From positions 18,871 through 82,870 of the forward strand of contig CAIKND010000237.1 in NCBI GenBank assembly GCA_903828675.1: DNA of 64,000 nucleotides. Direction: 5' to 3'. Numbering within the stretch: the stretch's first letter is position 1; each line of letters opens with the position of its first letter. The translations under genes and the position numbers were made by a program. The notes beneath the pieces are model-generated. The model was not told where the DNA came from. It was given only the letters and a program-made list of their open reading frames with translations, and ran no database searches. Of the stretch, positions 59,680 through 64,000 are shown in pieces. The DNA is from an uncultured Acidobacteriaceae bacterium. GTDB taxonomy: Bacteria; Acidobacteriota; Terriglobia; Terriglobales; Acidobacteriaceae.

Positions 59680-60555
59680 CTAGTGTTTCTCGGCTTGCTG
59701 GCGTTTCAACTCGGCCTCAAAAGCCTGTTTGCGGTCGGCGATATAAGCCTTGCAGCCGCTGGGGTCGAGAAAGGCGTCGCGTTCTCCACGCTGCCAGCGC
59801 TGAAACTTCGCGGTCAGCCCAAAATAGCCGCCGTGTGCGCCCAGGAAGATGTCGCAAGGCAGGTCGTCGAGCACTTCAAACCCATGCTTGTAGTCGTCGG
59901 CAATAGTCGGATAGGCTTTGTTTCCCACCAGCTTGTAGCCGGGGTTCACGTTGGGGCTGCCCACAATCACCACATGCAATCGTCTGCCGCCTTCGCGCTC
60001 ATCCAGCGTCCAGGTCGTGGTTCCCTTGGTGTGCCCGGCGGTCAGGTGAGCCGTCAGCACCGCGCTGCCCAGCTTCACCGTATCCCCGTCGTGCAGAACG
60101 CGATCCACTTTCGTGGCAGGAAACCGCATGTCTGGCTGCTTGCCATACTGGAAGTCGGTCTTCCCGCCAGACTCCACTACGGGCACATCGGCATCCATCA
60201 CCTCGTACTGCGCGCCCGTGAGCTTCTTCACCAGCGCACTCCCGTCGCAGTGGTCGTTGTGCGCATGGCTGATCAGCAGGATCTTGATATCTGTAAAGCG
60301 GAAACCCAGCGACTCCACGCTTTTCCGGATCAGCGGTACGTTGGCTTCAAAACTGCTGTTGATCAGGATCAGCCCGTCGGACGTGGCGACCAGATAAGAT
60401 GCCAGGTCCTCGCTGCCCACGTAATAGAGATTCCCGGCAATGCGGAAGGGCGTAAAGGCCCGCGTCCACGCGGGGTTGAGCCCTTCCTCGGCATGGATAC
60501 CGAGGGCGAACGGCAAAAACAGTGAGAGGATAATGACAAGCTTGCGAAGACTCAA
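59680..60555 (-). CDS. subclass B3 metallo-beta-lactamase
   Basis: A 291-residue exported zinc hydrolase (signal peptide about 1-20, ends FALGIHA). Metal ligands are all present: His97, His99, Asp101 and His102 in HAHNDH, His175 in AGHTKGTTTW, and His241 in FLGAHGGYF. Asp101/His102/His241 form the B3-type second site, and VVESGGKTDFQYG is typical of B3 enzymes. It can be expected to act on beta-lactams, but an envelope-related housekeeping role is possible. The TTG start (60555) has GGAGGG just upstream and overlaps the murF stop (TTGA), so it is translationally coupled to murF. This coupling to peptidoglycan synthesis is notable. Confidence 0.9.
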   Translation of the reverse strand: MSLRKLVIILSLFLPFALGIHAEEGLNPAWTRAFTPFRIAGNLYYVGSEDLASYLVATSDGLILINSSFEANVPLIRKSVESLGFRFTDIKILLISHAHNDHCDGSALVKKLTGAQYEVMDADVPVVESGGKTDFQYGKQPDMRFPATKVDRVLHDGDTVKLGSAVLTAHLTAGHTKGTTTWTLDEREGGRRLHVVIVGSPNVNPGYKLVGNKAYPTIADDYKHGFEVLDDLPCDIFLGAHGGYFGLTAKFQRWQRGERDAFLDPSGCKAYIADRKQAFEAELKRQQAEKH

Positions 60556-61979
60556 TTGCCCTCCACGAACGCAGTTTGATCTTTGACGGCATTTTTGACG
60601 ACTTCGATAGCTTGTTCCAAGTGGACTCCGCGCGACCCCTTCACCAGCACCACGTCCCCGGGTCGCAGATTCTCAAGCAGCCACCTTCCTGCCGCTTCAG
60701 CATCGGGCAGGAACAGCGACGCCACTCCACCCGCGCAGGCGGCCGTGGCCAAGTGTTTCGCATTCCCCCGGACAGCGGCAACCAGGTCGAGCCCGGCCTC
60801 GGCAGCGGCGTGGCCACAGGCGGCGTGCAGCGCCGGCCCCTGTTCGCCAAGTTCCAGCATCTCCCCGGCCACCAGAATGCGGCGGCCCGCGGCAGGGCGT
60901 GCTGCCAGCGTGCGAATCATGGACCGCAGCGCCTCGGGATTCGAGTTGTAGCAGTCGTTCAGCAGCGTGGCGCCTGCCAGTTCGATCACCTCGCCGCGCT
61001 TGTCTCCTGCCGTCAGCGACTCCAGCGCTGCCACTGCGGCGTCCAGCTCCACGCCTGCCTCCAGCGCAACCGCCAGTCCCGCAATCGCGTTCGCTGCGTT
61101 GTGCTCGCCCAGCAGGTGCAGCGTAAACCTGCCTTCATGACTGTCGGCCCGGTACTTCACGTGCAGTCCGTCCAGGTCCTCGGTCACAGAGAGAATCTGC
61201 GGGTCGGCGCAGGGGCCGTTGCCGAAGTAAACTACCCGGCCCGGAAAGTCCCTGCCAAATTGCGAAACATAAGGGTCGCAGCAGTTCAGAAAAGCCACAC
61301 CGTTCGAAGGCAGCGCTGCCACCAGTTCAAACTTCGACCGCGCAATCCCCGCCTGCCCCTCTGCGAAATTCTCAATGTGAGCCGTGCCCACATTGGTCAC
61401 CACACCCCAGTCAGGCGTGGCGATGCGGGCCAGAGCTGCAATCTCCCCGGGGTGGTTCATCCCCATCTCGACCACTGCGATCTCGTGTTCAGCCTTCAGG
61501 CGCAGCAGTTGCAGCGGCAAGCCAAATGCGTTATTCAAATTGCCCTGAGACTTCAGCACATTAAACTTCGCGCCCAGCGCCGCCGCTACCGCTTCTTTCG
61601 TCGTGGTCTTGCCCGCTGAGCCGGTGATCGCCACCACCCGCCGACCCCATCTGCGACGTACGTGCGCGGCCAGCGACTGCAACGCTAGCAGCGGATCTTC
61701 CGCGATCAGCAGCGGTGCCCCCAGTGCGGCGTCAGGCAGCCCGGCCACGCGCTCGCGCGAAACCAGCGCCGCCACCGCTCCACGCGCCAGCGCCGCTTCT
61801 ACAAAATCATGTCCGTCCATGCGCTCGCCGCGCACTGCAAAGAACAGCTCGCCTTCACCCACGGTGCGCGAGTCAATCGAGTAGCCCCTCACCGGCAGCG
61901 CACCGGCGTTCGTCACGCTGGCCGGCGTCTCCAGCACTGCGCCCGCGCCGATTGCCGCTTCTGCCAATGTGAGGTTCAT
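60552..61979 (-). CDS. murF: UDP-MurNAc-tripeptide D-Ala-D-Ala ligase
   Basis: Cytoplasmic ATP-dependent ligase adding D-Ala-D-Ala to UDP-MurNAc-tripeptide, the last soluble step of the peptidoglycan precursor. At 475 residues it is normal. Motifs: SIDSRTVGEGELFFAVRGER, P-loop ITGSAGKTTTKEAVAAAL, NLNNAFGLPLQLLRL, EMGMNHPGEIAALARI, LGEHNAANAIAGLAVA and LLNDCYNSNPEALRSMI. The start overlaps the murE stop by 4 bases and its end overlaps the beta-lactamase start. In the usual dcw cluster mraY follows murF; here the beta-lactamase gene takes that place. Confidence 0.96.
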   Translation of the reverse strand: MNLTLAEAAIGAGAVLETPASVTNAGALPVRGYSIDSRTVGEGELFFAVRGERMDGHDFVEAALARGAVAALVSRERVAGLPDAALGAPLLIAEDPLLALQSLAAHVRRRWGRRVVAITGSAGKTTTKEAVAAALGAKFNVLKSQGNLNNAFGLPLQLLRLKAEHEIAVVEMGMNHPGEIAALARIATPDWGVVTNVGTAHIENFAEGQAGIARSKFELVAALPSNGVAFLNCCDPYVSQFGRDFPGRVVYFGNGPCADPQILSVTEDLDGLHVKYRADSHEGRFTLHLLGEHNAANAIAGLAVALEAGVELDAAVAALESLTAGDKRGEVIELAGATLLNDCYNSNPEALRSMIRTLAARPAAGRRILVAGEMLELGEQGPALHAACGHAAAEAGLDLVAAVRGNAKHLATAACAGGVASLFLPDAEAAGRWLLENLRPGDVVLVKGSRGVHLEQAIEVVKNAVKDQTAFVEGN

Positions 61980-63499
61980 TGCAAATTACCATATCCCATT
62001 TTCTTGCCCAATTCAGCAAGAGTTGCAAGCGCAATCTCGGTATCGTCGAAAGGAATCGAAGTGAAGCCGATAATCTGTTCCTTTTCGTGCCCCTTGCCGG
62101 CGATCAGAACCACGTCGCCCGCCGCCGCCGCCTCCAGCGCCAGCCGAATCGCCGTTGTCCGGTCCGGCTCAATCCTGTACTTCACGCCGCTCGACTTAAG
62201 TCCCGGCTCAATCTCCGCCAAAATCGCAAGCGGTTCTTCCGAGCGGGGATTGTCGCTCGTAGCCACCACATAATCGCTGCCCACTCCGGCGGCCTGTCCC
62301 ATCCTCGGCCGCTTGGTGCGGTCCCGGTCCCCGCCGCAGCCGAACAGCGTAATCACCCGCTTGCCCGTCTGCGCCGTCATCTGCCGCGCCAATGCCGTCA
62401 GGTTCCGCAGTGCGTCGTCCGTATGTGCGTAATCCACAATCACCGTGAAAGGCTGCCCCGCATCCACTGACTGAAAGCGGCCCGGAACCGGCTTCAGCTT
62501 CGGTACAAACTCCACCAGGTCCGCAAACGCCACGCCGCGCGCATGTGCCGCAGTAAAAGCCGCCAGCAGATTCAGGATGTTCACTTCGCCAGCCAGGTGC
62601 GAGGTCACCTGCGCCGATCCTGCCGGAGTTTCCAACTGCAGCGCCGCTCCACTCGGTGTCAGCGTATAGCTCGCCGCGCGCCACTCGCCTACCCCAATCC
62701 CATAGGTCCGAACCTCTGCCCCAGCCTTGCGCGCCGCCTCGGCCAGCTCTTCCGCCCGCGGGTCATGCGCATTGATCACCGCCACCCGCGGAGCCGGATA
62801 CACCGTCCCGTCGAACAGCAGGCGCTTGGCGGCAAAGTACTTTTCCATCGTCTGGTGATAGTCCAGGTGATCCCGGGTCAGGTTGGTGAACACGGCCACG
62901 TCGAACTTCACTTCCGTGGCGCGACCCTGGTCCAGCGCGTGGCTTGAGACCTCAGTCACAAGTTCCGTAGCTCCGCGGCTCACGCCCTCAGCCATCAGCT
63001 CAAACAGGTCTCTCGACTCGGGCGTAGTGTGCACCGAGGGCCGCACCTCCCCTGCCACGTGATACTCAATGGTCCCGATCAGCACCGTCTTGCGCGCCGC
63101 CGCGTTCAGCAGCGCCTCGGTCAAAAAGGCCGTGGTGGTCTTGCCGTTGGTTCCGGTTATCCCAATCGCTGCCAGGGTGCGTTCCGGATGCCCAAAGAAA
63201 GCCGCCGAAGCCTGCGCCAATGCCCTCCGCCCGTGCTCCACTTCCAGCACCGGCAGGCCAGCCTCGAACACCAGCAGGTGGTCGAACTTCTGCGCGGAGT
63301 CGGTAATGATCCCCAGCGCGCCCGCCGCAATGGCCTTCTCCACGTAGCGGTTGCCGTCCGTCGAGCCGCCCTTCATGGCCACAAAAACCGAGCCCGCCCG
63401 CACCTTGCGCGAGTCGTATTCCACGCCCGTTACAGGCTCTGCGGAGTCGCCACCCGCGCCCACCGCCGTGATTTCTTCAATCAGTTCGTTCCAAGTCAT
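61976..63499 (-). CDS. murE: UDP-MurNAc-dipeptide meso-DAP ligase
   Basis: Cytoplasmic ligase adding the third residue to the peptidoglycan stem peptide. At 507 residues it is full length. GVEYDSRKVRAGSVFVAMKG starts the UDP-binding domain; the P-loop is GITGTNGKTTTAFL; TEVSSHALDQGR, FTNLTRDHLDYHQTMEKYF and the specificity motif TSDNPRSEEP follow. DNPR is the meso-diaminopimelate-type motif, consistent with dapD in the window. First gene of the coupled murE-murF-beta-lactamase unit. No ftsI or mraZ-type gene is seen directly upstream within the window; repeats fill that area. Confidence 0.96.
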   Translation of the reverse strand: MTWNELIEEITAVGAGGDSAEPVTGVEYDSRKVRAGSVFVAMKGGSTDGNRYVEKAIAAGALGIITDSAQKFDHLLVFEAGLPVLEVEHGRRALAQASAAFFGHPERTLAAIGITGTNGKTTTAFLTEALLNAAARKTVLIGTIEYHVAGEVRPSVHTTPESRDLFELMAEGVSRGATELVTEVSSHALDQGRATEVKFDVAVFTNLTRDHLDYHQTMEKYFAAKRLLFDGTVYPAPRVAVINAHDPRAEELAEAARKAGAEVRTYGIGVGEWRAASYTLTPSGAALQLETPAGSAQVTSHLAGEVNILNLLAAFTAAHARGVAFADLVEFVPKLKPVPGRFQSVDAGQPFTVIVDYAHTDDALRNLTALARQMTAQTGKRVITLFGCGGDRDRTKRPRMGQAAGVGSDYVVATSDNPRSEEPLAILAEIEPGLKSSGVKYRIEPDRTTAIRLALEAAAAGDVVLIAGKGHEKEQIIGFTSIPFDDTEIALATLAELGKKMGYGNLQ

Positions 63500-63523
63500 A
63501 TCGGGTTTAATTGTAGATTGCTG

Positions 63524-63543
63524 AACAGGCTGCGGAAAATCTC
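63524..63543. repeat. interspersed short repeat, copy 2
   Basis: AACAGGCTGCGGAAAATCTC, matching 57118-57137 at 18 of 20 bases. Confidence 0.6.
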
Positions 63544-63687
63544 ACGCACCTGGTAGGCCGGGAATTCATCCCCTGTATAAGCTTGACCACGGCCAAGAGA
63601 GCATCTGTCATCCTGAGCAGCTTCACTCGCGGCAGCGCGTTACGTGCGGGGATGAACGGCCGCCGTCTACCCCGCAACTAGGCCCCG

Positions 63688-63728
63688 TGCCCCATCCATT
63701 CTGCGTTCTTTGCGGAATGGGTGGGACA
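63688..63728. repeat. palindromic intergenic repeat, copy 2
   Basis: GTGCCCCATCC at the left and GGGTGGGAC at the right are shared with 42839-42880. The inner stem CCATTCTGC / GCGGAATGG differs from copy 1, but pairing is kept with compensatory changes (CCTTTC/GAAAGG to CCATTC/GAATGG). Confidence 0.75.
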
Positions 63729-63840
63729 GAACAACACTCAATCGTGCCGTTCATTAGGAGCGCAGTAAAGGATCTGCGGCTGTTCTTCCCGTCAAAGCCA
63801 AAGCAGCCACGAGCTGCTAAAGACAAGCGAGGGCTTTAAA

Positions 63841-63858
63841 TGCTGCGGAAGAACTCTT
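63841..63858. repeat. interspersed short repeat, copy 3 (diverged)
   Basis: TGCTGCGGAAGAACTCTT, sharing the CTGCGGAA-AACTC core with copies at 57118 and 63524. Confidence 0.4.
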
Positions 63859-64000
63859 ATCTAGGAGTGTGTCGGTCATAGCGTTTTCGCAAAAGCCAAC
63901 TTAGCGGTTTGCCGGGGAGGTATTCGAAGTGTGTCGCGCAGGTGGTGAGCCGGTTTGCGGATGACAGTGTGTTTTTCGGTGCGATTTCGGTTAAGACGAC

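Larger units (their letters stand above)
63500..64000. other. repeat-rich region upstream of murE
   Basis: No gene supported. It contains AACAGGCTGCGGAAAATCTC (63524-63543), GTCATCCTGAGCAGC near 63608, the palindromic repeat at 63688-63728 and TGCTGCGGAAGAACTCTT at 63841. From about 63887 a plus-strand frame stays open to the window end, but it is too short to judge. Confidence 0.55.

Noticed and set aside
63887..64000. plus-strand frame open to the window end (…PGRYSKCVAQVV…)
   Set aside because: Only about 38 codons and no start or family match visible; could be a gene or transposase beginning but cannot be supported.
1..64000. tRNA, rRNA, CRISPR arrays, complete insertion sequences, prophage
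   Set aside because: Looked for on both strands by motif and repeat structure; none seen. Repeats in the Ig-like genes are coding and not CRISPR-like.

Overview
The window looks like a chromosomal segment of an Acidobacteriota genome, most likely a soil member of the Acidobacteriaceae/Terriglobia. No rRNA or tRNA gene was seen, so this rests on gene content. Indicators are a very large TonB-dependent receptor with an N-terminal carboxypeptidase-regulatory domain, a GWxTD-domain protein, Tat-exported sugar isomerases and Gfo/Idh/MocA oxidoreductases, an S53 protease with serial Ig-like repeats, tandem beta-propeller lipoproteins, and high GC content.

Layout, left to right. 0-5.4 kb: guaA, an exported amidohydrolase and an M13 metallopeptidase. 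5.7-15 kb: surface proteins, namely three tandem paralogous beta-propeller lipoproteins, a six-repeat Ig-like lipoprotein ending in an ice-binding-type (DUF3494) domain, and a barrel/Ig/OmpA-like protein. 15.4-19.8 kb: acyltransferase, pyrH, a small conserved unknown, dapD and a Tat-type TIM-barrel protein. 20-29 kb: a membrane-anchored putative regulator, the TonB receptor, and a divergent BNR_4 / oligogalacturonate-lyase-like pair. 29.3-32 kb: RNase J, a degenerate nuclease-like protein and a second copy of the small unknown. 32.5-41 kb: a Tat TIM-barrel/oxidoreductase pair, an ABC ATPase with an HlyD-type adaptor, a GWxTD protein and a regulatory-domain protein. 41-49 kb: a carbohydrate locus (GH35, TIM-barrel isomerase, zinc dehydrogenase, SDR, GH106-like). 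49-54 kb: the S53 protease. 54-57 kb: a BNR propeller overlapping a MoaD/ThiS-like protein, and two related small membrane proteins. 57-63.5 kb: envelope genes on the minus strand (murE, murF, a class B3 metallo-beta-lactamase, a cNMP-binding protein, plsY, gpsA). The right end holds interspersed repeats.

Functional reading. The PL22-like, BNR_4, GH35, GH106-like and SDR/MDR genes together suggest breakdown of pectic or arabinogalactan-type plant polysaccharide, with the TonB receptor as a possible uptake route. This is inference from family membership. The minus-strand block at the right end joins peptidoglycan precursor synthesis to a beta-lactamase-fold enzyme by overlapping reading frames, followed by phospholipid acyl-chain initiation.

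The least understood parts are the MoaD-like/propeller pair, the duplicated ~115-residue unknown family (one copy beside an apparently inactive nuclease fold), the two related membrane proteins at 55.8-56.9 kb, and the interspersed palindromic repeats at 42.8 and 63.7 kb.
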